In this document: positions 16,615 to 24,994 of the stretch, one piece after another
Numbering within the stretch: position 1 is the first letter of the stretch
Layout: every line of letters starts with the position of its first letter
Assembly (NCBI GenBank): GCA_017936375.1
Contig: JAGBFR010000037.1
Coordinates: forward strand, 41,354-105,353
DNA from: Clostridia bacterium
Lineage (GTDB): Bacteria; Bacillota; Clostridia; Christensenellales; Aristaeellaceae
Reading direction: 5' to 3'
Length of the DNA: 64,000 nt
The notes under the pieces: generated by a model
What the model was told of the DNA's origin: nothing
Database searches by the model: none
Seen by the model: the letters and a program-made list of their open reading frames with translations, nothing else
Position numbers and translations under genes: made by a program

Positions 16615-17616
16615 TTAACCCTCCGAAGATAATTCATCGTAGTTTTTCAGGCATTCTTCCATGGTCACGACCGCGCCGTTGGACGTATCCCCCCGCAGGG
16701 ACTGCACGGCCGCCGCATTGCCCCAGCGCAGCGCCTCCCATACGCGCAGCCCGCGATAGGCCGCCAGCAGCGCGCCGGCGCAGAAGGCGTCTCCCGCGCC
16801 GACCGTGCCCTTGATAAAGCCCTCGGGCAGGCGCTTTCCCTGCTCGCGGTAATAGGTTCCGTCCGCCTCCATGCCAAAGGCCGCCGACGGGGCGTGGATA
16901 ATCGCCCGGCGGGACACGCCGAGCGTGAGCATCTCGCGCAGCGCCGTGGGCACATTCTCCTCGAGCAGCCGTCCGTCTTCTCCGGTCAGGCGGATGCCCG
17001 TGATGCGCTCAGCCTCGATCTCATTGACGGTGAGATAGTCCGTATAGGCCAGCAGCGGGCGCACAAGCGACGCATACCGGTCAGAATCCTCGCTGATGAC
17101 GTCCAGCGCGGTCAAGCAGCCCGCCTGCTGCGCGCGATGCAGGAGAATGCCCATGCGCGAGCCGTACTGCGCATCCGGCATATCCAGCGTCCTGAGCAGC
17201 AGCGGATAACAGACCTGAAGGATCCGGCAGTCGAGCGCGCCGTAATCGATATCCTCAACGTCAAAGGTGTCGTTCGCGCCGCCGAAGTAAAAGAACGTGC
17301 GGCAGTGGGTGCTCGATTCCTCATAGACATCGGTAAAGGCCGTCTCGCCCCGGCGGATGATCCCCTTCGTCTCCACGCCATGGCGCTCAAACTGCGAGAG
17401 GATGAAGTCGCCCTCCGCGTCCGTCCCCGCTGCGCCGTATACGGATACCGGCAGATCGGGGGCCAGCAGCTTCATGCTGATCGCCCCGTTGCAGGCGCCG
17501 CCGGTGGAGCGTCCTGTGCCATGGATGAACGACAGCTCGCTTCGCCGCGGCAGCCTGTCGATATGGCGGATGCGGTCCACGATCAGATTGCCGGCATAGG
17601 CAATGCCCTCACGCAT
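16615..17616 (-). CDS. PfkB-family sugar kinase
   Basis: 333 residues. ATG at 17616 overlaps the aldolase stop by one base (TGATG), with GGGAGG just upstream; a GTG three bases earlier is possible. The ribokinase-fold signature GTVGAGDAFCAG with the catalytic Asp is near residue 270, and an N-terminal GGACNGAISMKLLA region is present. It transfers phosphate from ATP to a sugar or sugar phosphate. With the class II aldolase directly upstream, a kinase/aldolase pair producing a 1,6-bisphosphate or 1-phosphate for cleavage is likely. The sugar is not defined by sequence. Confidence 0.85.
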   Translation of the reverse strand: MREGIAYAGNLIVDRIRHIDRLPRRSELSFIHGTGRSTGGACNGAISMKLLAPDLPVSVYGAAGTDAEGDFILSQFERHGVETKGIIRRGETAFTDVYEESSTHCRTFFYFGGANDTFDVEDIDYGALDCRILQVCYPLLLRTLDMPDAQYGSRMGILLHRAQQAGCLTALDVISEDSDRYASLVRPLLAYTDYLTVNEIEAERITGIRLTGEDGRLLEENVPTALREMLTLGVSRRAIIHAPSAAFGMEADGTYYREQGKRLPEGFIKGTVGAGDAFCAGALLAAYRGLRVWEALRWGNAAAVQSLRGDTSNGAVVTMEECLKNYDELSSEG

Positions 17617-18470
17617 CACTGCCCGCCTCCCTTGAAAACGCGCAGAATGCGCTGCACATCCTCACGCATCGCCTTCGTCGCAGCCATGGCCGCATCATGG
17701 AAATAGAGCCCCTGCGGCGCGTTCTTTACCGCCTCATAAATGCCCTTTCCGCCGGCAAGCGCTTCATATGTATAATAGTTGATCTTCCGGATGCCGCAGG
17801 CGATGGCCGTGCGATAGTCCTCGTCCGTCAGGCCGCTGCCGCCGTGCATCACCAGCGGCAGGCCATTCGTCTCCTCGCGCACCTGACGGATGATGTCAAA
17901 ATTCAGCTTCGGCTTCGCCTTATACACGCCGTGCACCGTGCCAAAGGAGATGGCCAGCGCATCCACGCCGGTCTCCTCGGCGAAGCGCTTCGCATCCGCC
18001 GGCACGGTATAGAAGGCTTCCGGGCTGTACTCGCCCAGTTCCCCCCGGAAGTTATGGGGCATATTGCCCAGCTCCGCCTCCACGGAGACATTGACCGCAT
18101 GCGCCAGCTTCACAATCTCGCGCGTCTCGCTCAGGTTCTGCTCAAACGGCTTGCCGGAGGCGTCGTACATCACGGAGGTATAGCCCGTGCGGATGGCGCG
18201 CATCACCGTCTCCGCGCTGTCGCCGTGATCAAGATGCACACAGACGGGCACCGTCGCCTCCTCCGCAAGCGCCAGCATGATCTTTCCCGCCAGCTCCAGG
18301 GAGATAAAGGGCTCATGCACCGGCGCATGCTGCAGGATCAGCGGCATGCCAAGCTCCTGCGCCGCCTCCAGCGCGGCGCGCGCGGATTCGAGCGTGGGGC
18401 CGTTAAAGCCGCCGATAGCGATCGCGTGCTCCTGCGCATAGCGCATCAGTTCTTTCAGATTGGTCAGCAT
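17616..18470 (-). CDS. class II (zinc) ketose-bisphosphate aldolase
   Basis: 284 residues, the usual length for fructose/tagatose-bisphosphate class II aldolases. Motifs seen are CVHLDHGD with the zinc His and catalytic Asp, EAELGNM, FGTVHGVYK and VMHGGSGL, which carry the remaining metal ligands and the phosphate loop. It is first in the leftward operon and overlaps the kinase by one base. It would cleave a phosphorylated ketose to dihydroxyacetone phosphate plus an aldehyde. Specificity (fructose, tagatose or another ketose) cannot be read with certainty. Confidence 0.88.
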   Translation of the reverse strand: MLTNLKELMRYAQEHAIAIGGFNGPTLESARAALEAAQELGMPLILQHAPVHEPFISLELAGKIMLALAEEATVPVCVHLDHGDSAETVMRAIRTGYTSVMYDASGKPFEQNLSETREIVKLAHAVNVSVEAELGNMPHNFRGELGEYSPEAFYTVPADAKRFAEETGVDALAISFGTVHGVYKAKPKLNFDIIRQVREETNGLPLVMHGGSGLTDEDYRTAIACGIRKINYYTYEALAGGKGIYEAVKNAPQGLYFHDAAMAATKAMREDVQRILRVFKGGGQ

Positions 18471-18652
18471 CGTATCATCCTTTCCCCGCCGGCGTCAGCC
18501 TGTACGGAATCAAAACATCAAATTGCACACCGTAAAGCGCACAATACATCGCCTGTATCGCCTCATGCATCGCGCGTCAGGGCGTCCGGCATCCGCAATA
18601 TTTTTTGCCGATCATGCAGTTTTTTTGTCCTGCCGCGGCGTTTCTTTGGTAC

Positions 18653-18681
18653 ATTATACATCGAAACGCCCCGCAGCACAA
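18653..18681 (-). promoter_or_regulatory. Promoter of the aldolase/kinase/GH172/GH2 operon
   Basis: Leftward -35 TTGTGC (18681-18676), 17-bp spacer and perfect -10 TATAAT (18658-18653), leaving a leader of about 175 nt before the aldolase start. Confidence 0.5.
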
Positions 18682-18809
18682 TCTGCTTTTGCCTCTCCCT
18701 GCCCAAAGAAATCCGCCATTTTGTCTTGAATATTCCCAGCTATTCGTAAGACGTCCGACCAATCCGCCAGATTTGCTCAAAAATTTTTATGCAAATTGTT
18801 TTCCACCCA

Positions 18810-18838
18810 TTGACAGGACATTACCTTTCTGTTAAGAT
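18810..18838 (+). promoter_or_regulatory. Upstream promoter of the GntR/importer genes
   Basis: Perfect -35 TTGACA (18810-18815), 17-bp spacer and -10 TAAGAT (18833-18838). GGRACATT repeats lie within the spacer and just downstream of the start site, fitting repression by the GntR protein. Confidence 0.65.
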
Positions 18839-18883
18839 ACATTCGAACGGAACATTATGGGACATTCCAGAAGCGTTCAAGGT

Positions 18884-18913
18884 TTGCAGATAATCCAGTC
18901 CCCGTGCTATAAT
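18884..18913 (+). promoter_or_regulatory. Proximal promoter of the GntR gene
   Basis: -35 TTGCAG (18884-18889), 18-bp spacer and perfect -10 TATAAT (18908-18913), about 35 nt before the GntR start. Confidence 0.55.
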
Positions 18914-18947
18914 TCCAGAGAAACCACGACGAAGGATGGAACGCGAC

Positions 18948-19691
18948 ATGAGGCAGCAAACACTGAATAAGAACCTAAATGTCCCTCTGTATGTCCAGTT
19001 AAAGGAACTGATTCTCGGCGATATTCAGAACGGAACGCTCAGCGCGGGCGACATGATTCCGACGGAGCATGAGCTGATGGATCAATACGCCATCAGCCGA
19101 AACGTCGTCAGGCAGGCCATTGGCGAACTGGTAGAGGGCGGATACCTGATCCGGAAGAAGGCAAAGGGAACCTTTGTCTCCACGCCGTCTGCCAATGTGG
19201 AGAAGACCAGCACCCTGGAGCTCTTCCGCGAATCCACGCTTCGCAGCGGCGCCATTCCCACCACCAAGGTGCTGAGCATGGAGGTGCTCGATGCCGACGC
19301 GGAGATCGCCCAGCGGCTGGAGATTGCCGAGGGCGTGCGCGTCATCCGCATCAATCGTCTGCACTATGCCAATGACACCCCGACGTCCATCAGCGAATCC
19401 GTCCTGCCGTATGCCAGGTGCAGCTTCGTGCTGGAGCACCGCCTGCAGACCGACAGCCTCCATCGCGTCCTCGGCTACCGCTACGACACGCGCATCTACC
19501 GCTCCATGAGAACGATGGGCGCGCGTCTGGCAAGCGACAGCGAGGTCGAATTGCTCGGCGTCGCGCCTGGCAGCGTGGTCAACTGCTCACACCGGAAGAG
19601 CTACAACCGAATGAATACCATCGTCGAATCCACCATCTCCGTCTACCGCGGGGACTTTGAGCTCAGCTTCGAAACCGTAGAGACCCCCTGA
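18948..19691 (+). CDS. GntR-family regulator with UTRA domain
   Basis: 247 residues from the ATG at 18948, the start of the typical MRQQ...VPLYVQLKE opening; an ATG at 18936 overlaps the AAGGA site. Residues 1-75 form the GntR winged helix (SRNVVRQAIGELVEGGYL, then KKAKGTFV). Residues about 95-245 form the UTRA effector domain of the HutC/YvoA group, which binds a sugar phosphate or other small ligand. The importer genes follow after 34 nt in the same direction, so it probably represses itself and the importer until its sugar ligand appears. The effector is unknown. Confidence 0.88.
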   Translation: MRQQTLNKNLNVPLYVQLKELILGDIQNGTLSAGDMIPTEHELMDQYAISRNVVRQAIGELVEGGYLIRKKAKGTFVSTPSANVEKTSTLELFRESTLRSGAIPTTKVLSMEVLDADAEIAQRLEIAEGVRVIRINRLHYANDTPTSISESVLPYARCSFVLEHRLQTDSLHRVLGYRYDTRIYRSMRTMGARLASDSEVELLGVAPGSVVNCSHRKSYNRMNTIVESTISVYRGDFELSFETVETP

Positions 19692-19725
19692 TCGCTGCGG
19701 TTTAAAATATGAAAGGTGTGATTGG

Positions 19726-20673
19726 ATGCAAGCCCCTACGCAGACCACTAAGCCGTCGGCAGGCCGCAGGCTCTGGCGCCGCATCATGAATCACTGGGAA
19801 TTCTATCTGCTGCTGGTTCCCATGTTCGTGATCATCTTCGTCTTCAAGTACGTCCCGATGTACGGCGTACAGATCGCCTTCAAGGATTTCAAGGCTAGCC
19901 TTGGCATCATGGGCAGCCCGTGGTCCCAGCCGCTGATGAAGCACTTCATGAAGTTCTTCAATTCCTACAACTTCAGCCGTCTGGTCATCAACACGTTCCT
20001 GCTCTCTCTTGAGACGCTGATCTTCTCCTTCCCGCTGCCGATCATTCTGGCCCTGATGCTCAATCAGGTGCCCAATAAGAAGTTCCAGCGCACGGTGCAG
20101 ACCGTCGTCTACGCGCCGCACTTCATCTCGGTCATGGTTCTGGCCGGCATGCTTCACATCTTCCTCTCTCCCTACGGCGGCCTTGTGAACCTGGTCATCA
20201 ACATGTTCGGCGGGGAGAGCATCTACTTCCTCGGCGACGCCAAGTGGTTCCGCCCGGTGTACATCATCTCCGGCATCTGGCAGGATACCGGCTGGGGCAC
20301 CATCATCTATCTGGCCACGCTCTCCGGCGTCAACATGGAGCTCTACGAGGCGGCCACGGTGGACGGCGCCAACAAGTTCCAGCGCATCTGGCACATTGAT
20401 GTGCCGGCGCTGATGCCCACCATCATCATCCTGTTCATCATGAACTTCGGCAACCTGATGAGCGTCGGCTTTGAAAAGGCCTACCTCCTGCAGACCGACC
20501 TCAACAAGGGCGCCAGCGATATCATCGCCACCTACGTCTATGAGCAGGGCGTGCTCAAGACGCAGTACAGCTTCTCCACCGCCGTGGGTCTGTTCAATAC
20601 CGTCATCAACATCGTGCTGCTGGTGACCGTCAACCAGATCTCCAAGCGCGTCGGCGACGTGAGTCTGTGGTAA
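19726..20673 (+). CDS. ABC sugar importer permease, LplB-type (system 1)
   Basis: 315 residues with six predicted helices. The opening FKYVPMYGVQIAFKDF is a hallmark of the LplB group and the EAA loop is YEAATVDGANKFQRIWHIDVPAL. It forms the inner-membrane channel with the next gene product. No ATPase is encoded with any of the three importers in the window, so a shared ATPase (MsmX-like) elsewhere is expected. It follows the GntR gene by 34 nt. Confidence 0.92.
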   Translation: MQAPTQTTKPSAGRRLWRRIMNHWEFYLLLVPMFVIIFVFKYVPMYGVQIAFKDFKASLGIMGSPWSQPLMKHFMKFFNSYNFSRLVINTFLLSLETLIFSFPLPIILALMLNQVPNKKFQRTVQTVVYAPHFISVMVLAGMLHIFLSPYGGLVNLVINMFGGESIYFLGDAKWFRPVYIISGIWQDTGWGTIIYLATLSGVNMELYEAATVDGANKFQRIWHIDVPALMPTIIILFIMNFGNLMSVGFEKAYLLQTDLNKGASDIIATYVYEQGVLKTQYSFSTAVGLFNTVINIVLLVTVNQISKRVGDVSLW

Positions 20674-20687
20674 AGGAGGACGGAAAT

Positions 20688-21608
20688 ATGGAAGCGAAAA
20701 AGCCCGCTGTCAAAGCAAAGGTCAAGCCGATTTCCGCCAGCGACAAGGCGTTTGACATTATCAACTACGCTCTGCTGGTGCTCGTCCTCTTCATCACCGC
20801 GTATCCGCTGTACTACGTGCTGATCGCCTCGGTCTCCGACCCGTTCAAGGTCTACGCCGGCCAGACGATGATCCATCCCGTCGGCTTCTCCTGGGGCGGC
20901 TATGAGCGCATCTTCCAGGATCCCATGATCACAAGGGGCTACCTCAACAGCATCCTCTATACGGCGCTCGGCTCCTTCATCAGCGTTGTGCTGACCTGCG
21001 TCAGCGGCTACGCTCTCTCCAAGAAGACGCTGCCCGGCAGGAGATGGATCATGCTCTTCCTGCTGTTCACCATGTACTTCAACGGCGGCCTGATCCCGAC
21101 CTACCTGACCGTTCGCGATGTGGGCATGTTCAACACCATCTGGGCGCTGATCATCCCCAATGCGATCTCCGTCTACAACCTGATCATCGCCCGCACCTTC
21201 TTTGAATCCAACATTCCGGAGAGCCTCACCGAGGCGGCCTCCATCGACGGCTCCAGCAACATCGGCACGATGATCCGCATCGTCATGCCGCTGTCCACCC
21301 CGATCATCGCGGTTATGGTCGTCTTCTACGCCGTCGGCCTGTGGAATAACTGGTTCGACGCCCTCATCTACACCACCAAGAGCGACATGGCGCCCCTGCA
21401 GCTGGTGCTGCGCTCCATCCTCATCAAGAGCCAGGCCTCTTCCGACATGATGATGGGCATGGACGCCAACTACGCCGAGAAGCAGAAGGTCACCGAGATG
21501 ATCAAGTTCGCTTCCATCGTCGTCGCTTCCGTCCCGATGCTGATCATCTACCCCTTCGTGCAGAAGTACTTCTCCAAGGGCATCATGATCGGCGCCGTCA
21601 AGGGCTAA
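20688..21608 (+). CDS. ABC sugar importer permease, YtcP-type (system 1)
   Basis: 306 residues from ATG at 20688 with AAAGGAGG upstream. It has six helices, an EAA loop (LTEAASIDGSSNIGTMIRIVMPL) and the family ending SKGIMIGAVKG. It pairs with the LplB-type permease 14 nt upstream. A hairpin (21638-21663) follows before the binding-protein gene. Confidence 0.92.
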   Translation: MEAKKPAVKAKVKPISASDKAFDIINYALLVLVLFITAYPLYYVLIASVSDPFKVYAGQTMIHPVGFSWGGYERIFQDPMITRGYLNSILYTALGSFISVVLTCVSGYALSKKTLPGRRWIMLFLLFTMYFNGGLIPTYLTVRDVGMFNTIWALIIPNAISVYNLIIARTFFESNIPESLTEAASIDGSSNIGTMIRIVMPLSTPIIAVMVVFYAVGLWNNWFDALIYTTKSDMAPLQLVLRSILIKSQASSDMMMGMDANYAEKQKVTEMIKFASIVVASVPMLIIYPFVQKYFSKGIMIGAVKG

Positions 21609-21637
21609 TCCCCTCCCTCTCCGTATTCGCTTCCTGT

Positions 21638-21663
21638 CCGGCGTGAAAAGGCCGTCACGCCGG
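21638..21663 (+). other. mRNA hairpin between permease and binding-protein genes
   Basis: CCGGCGTGA pairs perfectly with TCACGCCGG around an 8-nt loop. No T-run follows, so it is more likely a processing or stabilising structure that raises binding-protein expression than a terminator. Confidence 0.45.
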
Positions 21664-21753
21664 GCGGGATAGAATAAAAACGTTCCCCATTGTTTCCTGC
21701 GCAACTGACCGGACAGGAATTCCGGTTAGAAAATAAAAAGGAGGCACCAAGGT

Positions 21754-23358
21754 ATGAAGAAGCTTATCAGCCTGATCCTCGCGCTGTGCATGCTGATGTC
21801 CATGACGACGTTCGGCGCTGCCCTCGCTGAGGAAGTCCCCACCTTCCACATCTTTGCTGGCATCACCAGCATGTCCCCGCCCAATGAGACCAAGCCGCTC
21901 GTCAAGCAGCTCAACGAGGCTGCCGGCATCAACGTCACCTGGGAGAACGTCACCGGCGACATGATGACCGAGCGCAAGAACCTGATCTTCGCCGCGGCTG
22001 AGGATCTGCCGGATGCGTTCATGAACGCCGGCCTGACCGACTATGAACTCATGAACTACGGCGACCAGGGCATGCTCATCGCTCTGGAAGACTACATCAC
22101 CCCGGAAATCATGCCGAACCTGTGCAAGGTTCTTGAGACCCGCCCGAACATGCTGGCTCAGGTCACCATGCCCGACGGCCACATCTACTCCCTCCCGTCC
22201 GGCGGCGAAATGGGCTTCACCGGTGATGACGGCAACGTCTACCTCATCGGCGTCAACCCGCAGTTCGGCGTCATCAACGTGGACTGGCTGAACAAGCTGG
22301 GCCTGCAGATGCCGACCACCATGGATGAGTTCCATGACGTGCTCGTCGCCTTCAAGACTCAGGACCCGAACGGCAACGGCGTTGCTGACGAGATCCCGCT
22401 GTCCTTCATGTTCGAGAACTGGACCGCCGGCATGGGCGCTCTGTTCGCGGGCTTCGGCTTCACCGATTTCAACGACGTGAACGGCCTCGGCGCGCACCGC
22501 GGCGTTGTGGACGGCAAGGTCGTCTACAAGGCGGTTTCCGAGCAGTACAAGGAAGCCATCGCTTACATCGCCAACTGGTATGCGGAAGGCCTGATCGACA
22601 TCGAAGTCTTCTCTCAGGATTCTGCGAAGTACATCTCCAAGGGCAAGAACGACGAGATCATCCTCGGTTCCTACTTCTGGTGGGAGATTCCGGAAGTCGT
22701 CGGCTATGACCGCGCTGATATGTACGCCCTCATGCCGCTGCTGGCCGGCCCGGCTGGCGACCCGGTCATGATGCTGCGTGAAGAGTCCGCCGTCGGCCGT
22801 GGCTCCTTCGCCATCTCCAAGGATTGCGCGGATCCGGCCAAGCTGCTCAGCTGGGTGGATATGCGCTATGATCCGGTCATCGGCATGCAGTGCGACTACG
22901 GCCCGATCGGCGAGTTCTTCGAGGCCGAGCCGGACGAGAAGGGCGTCTACGTGAACGCCAAGCCGGCCGAAGGCACCACCGAAGGCGAAATGAAGGAAGT
23001 CATGCAGTGGTCCGGCCCGAGCTACACCAAGGCTGAGTACTACGGCACCGTGTTCTACATGGAAGACCGCGCTCAGGAGCGTCTTGACATCCTCCGCGAC
23101 TTCTACTTCGCCAAGCACAATCCGGATCCGTCCTACACCTATCCGAACGTCACCTTCACCGCTGAGGAGAACGAAGTGATCAACGAGATCTACGCTGATA
23201 TCAAGAACTTCACCAGCGAGAAGACCGCTCTGTGGCTGAAGAACGGCAACATCGACGCCGAGTGGGATTCCTACGTGAAGCAGCTCGACGCCATGGGTCT
23301 GCAGGACCTGCTCAAGGTCTGGCAGGATGCCTACGACCGCTATCAGGCTGCGATGTAA
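21754..23358 (+). CDS. extracellular sugar-binding protein (system 1)
   Basis: 534 residues, LplA-type family 1 solute-binding protein. The signal peptide (MKKLISLILALCMLMSMTTFGAALA) ends in an Ala-Leu-Ala site with no lipobox cysteine, unusual for a Gram-positive binding protein. A calcium-binding loop DPNGNGVADE lies near residue 200, as often seen in this family. It is preceded by AAAGGAGG. It should deliver an oligosaccharide, probably a fructan- or plant-derived sugar given the GH32 operon downstream, to the two permeases. Confidence 0.9.
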   Translation: MKKLISLILALCMLMSMTTFGAALAEEVPTFHIFAGITSMSPPNETKPLVKQLNEAAGINVTWENVTGDMMTERKNLIFAAAEDLPDAFMNAGLTDYELMNYGDQGMLIALEDYITPEIMPNLCKVLETRPNMLAQVTMPDGHIYSLPSGGEMGFTGDDGNVYLIGVNPQFGVINVDWLNKLGLQMPTTMDEFHDVLVAFKTQDPNGNGVADEIPLSFMFENWTAGMGALFAGFGFTDFNDVNGLGAHRGVVDGKVVYKAVSEQYKEAIAYIANWYAEGLIDIEVFSQDSAKYISKGKNDEIILGSYFWWEIPEVVGYDRADMYALMPLLAGPAGDPVMMLREESAVGRGSFAISKDCADPAKLLSWVDMRYDPVIGMQCDYGPIGEFFEAEPDEKGVYVNAKPAEGTTEGEMKEVMQWSGPSYTKAEYYGTVFYMEDRAQERLDILRDFYFAKHNPDPSYTYPNVTFTAEENEVINEIYADIKNFTSEKTALWLKNGNIDAEWDSYVKQLDAMGLQDLLKVWQDAYDRYQAAM

Positions 23359-23404
23359 TTCCTTCCCCCCTTTCATAATCACATAGCAGCAAATTAGGTT
23401 CACC

Positions 23405-23448
23405 TGCGGCTGCCTGTCTGTTCATCAGGCGGGCAGCCGCATTCTTTG
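23405..23448 (+). terminator. Terminator after importer system 1
   Basis: TGCGGCTGCC pairs with GGGCAGCCGCA around a longer loop, followed by TTCTTT. It separates the importer from the GH32/glycyl-radical operon. Confidence 0.7.
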
Positions 23449-23520
23449 TGATCTTCCGGATCACACACATTCCACGATTGAAATCAACACACAAAACGCA
23501 GGCAAAGGAGCGCATGTTAC

Positions 23521-24948
23521 GTGTTTAAGGAAAAGTATCGCCCGCAGTTCCATTTCACCCCCGCCAAAGGCTGGATGAATGATCCCAACGGCCTGATCTA
23601 TTATCAGGGTGAATATCACCTTTTCTATCAGCACAATCCCTATTCCATCCACTGGGACAGCATGCATTGGGGACACACGGTGAGCAAGGACATGCTCCAC
23701 TGGAAGCACCTGCCCATTGCCTATACGCCGGAGACCGAGATCGACGATTACTTCTCCGGCTCCTCCGTGCTGGATGAGAACAATGCCACCGGCTTCTTCA
23801 AGCCGGGCGAGACGGGCATGGTGAATATCTTCACCCACCGCGACAACGGCGTCCAGCAGCAGTCCATCGGCTACAGCGCCGACGGCCTCCACTTCACGCG
23901 CTATCTCGAGTGCGTACTGCCCAATCCGGGCTGCGAGGACTTCCGCGATCCCAAGGTCATCTGGCTCAAGGACAAGAAGCGCTTCCTGATGGCGCTGGCC
24001 GTGTATGACCATGTCGAATTCTACACCAGCAAGGACCTGAAGAAGTGGACCTTCTACAGCAAGTTCGGCGAGCTGGAGGGCACGCATCACGGCGTGTGGG
24101 AGTGCCCAGATCTGTTTGAGCTGCCCGTGCGCGGCACAGATGAAAAGCGCTGGGTGCTGCTGGTCAATGACCAGGGATCCAGCAAGAACCAGTACTTCAT
24201 CGGCCACTTTGAAGGCAAGAAATTTGTATCCGAAAACCCCCGCAGTCTGCATCTGATGCTGGACGGCGGTACCGATAATTACGCTGCGCAGACCTTCAGC
24301 AATATGCCCGACGACCGTTGTGTGTTTATTGGCCTGATGGTCGCGCCCAATCTCTTTAACTGCGCGCCGACGACCCCGTGGCGCAGCAACTTGACCCTCC
24401 CGCGCGAGCTCTGGCTGGAGGAAACGGCGGAAGGCATCCGCCTGTTCCAGCGCCCGATCGAAGAGGTCAAATCGCTCCGCGGCGAGAAGATCGCCCTTGC
24501 CTCGCAGCATGTGGACAGAACGCAGCGCGTCACCGAGCACATCGCCCCGCAGTTCGACGCGGAGCTCGTGATCGATGTGGAGAAGTCCACCTCCATTCAG
24601 GCGGGCATTCAGTTCTGCGTCGGCAAAAGCCAGGAAATCGTGGTCAGCTACGACCTGCAGCGCCAGATGCTCTATGTCAACCGCTCCATGTCCGGCGAGA
24701 TGAGCTATGCCGACAATATCCCGCCGTATCATGAGATGAAGCTGCGCCCGCGCGATGGCAAGATCTCTCTGCGCATCCTGATGGATCACTGCGCGCTCGA
24801 GGTCTTCGATCTCAACGGCGAGGCGGCCATCTCCGCGCAGGTATTCCCGGACGCGGAGCAGGGCGAAATGCACCTGTTCTCCCGCAAGGGCGACACGCTC
24901 TTTGAGCGCCTTGACGTCTACGCCATGAACTCCATCTGGGAGGATTGA
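23521..24948 (+). CDS. GH32 beta-fructofuranosidase / exo-fructanase
   Basis: 475 residues from GTG at 23521 (GGAG ten bases upstream). The GH32 triad is the nucleophile Asp21 in WMNDPNG, the stabiliser Asp in FRDPKV and the acid/base Glu in WECPDL. The five-blade propeller is followed by the C-terminal beta-sandwich (from about 330). There is no signal peptide, so it works on imported fructo-oligosaccharides or sucrose, releasing fructose. It opens the long operon and sits 46 nt before the glycyl radical enzyme. Whether it prefers inulin- or levan-type linkages is not visible. Confidence 0.92.
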   Translation: MFKEKYRPQFHFTPAKGWMNDPNGLIYYQGEYHLFYQHNPYSIHWDSMHWGHTVSKDMLHWKHLPIAYTPETEIDDYFSGSSVLDENNATGFFKPGETGMVNIFTHRDNGVQQQSIGYSADGLHFTRYLECVLPNPGCEDFRDPKVIWLKDKKRFLMALAVYDHVEFYTSKDLKKWTFYSKFGELEGTHHGVWECPDLFELPVRGTDEKRWVLLVNDQGSSKNQYFIGHFEGKKFVSENPRSLHLMLDGGTDNYAAQTFSNMPDDRCVFIGLMVAPNLFNCAPTTPWRSNLTLPRELWLEETAEGIRLFQRPIEEVKSLRGEKIALASQHVDRTQRVTEHIAPQFDAELVIDVEKSTSIQAGIQFCVGKSQEIVVSYDLQRQMLYVNRSMSGEMSYADNIPPYHEMKLRPRDGKISLRILMDHCALEVFDLNGEAAISAQVFPDAEQGEMHLFSRKGDTLFERLDVYAMNSIWED

Positions 24949-24994
24949 GCGCCCTCATCTTCCGCATGCATGACCCAAAGAAGGGATTTTGCTT

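Larger units (their letters stand above)
18471..18947. other. Divergent regulatory gap between aldolase and GntR genes
   Basis: This gap of about 470 bases is AT-rich and holds promoters in both directions, listed separately. Around the rightward promoters the pattern GGRACATT occurs three times: 18816-18823 as GGACATTA, 18849-18858 as GGAACATTAT and 18859-18868 as GGGACATTCC. These are candidate GntR operators. I see no small gene here. Confidence 0.5.

Noticed and set aside
13113-16814. 1,233-codon open frame opposite the beta-mannosidase and GH172 genes
   Set aside because: Long antisense frames are common in GC-rich DNA. The product has no recognisable domain while both minus-strand genes have clear catalytic motifs.
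23514-23528. Four-codon ATG frame overlapping the GTG start of the first GH32 gene
   Set aside because: Too short to judge; a translational-coupling role is possible but not supported.
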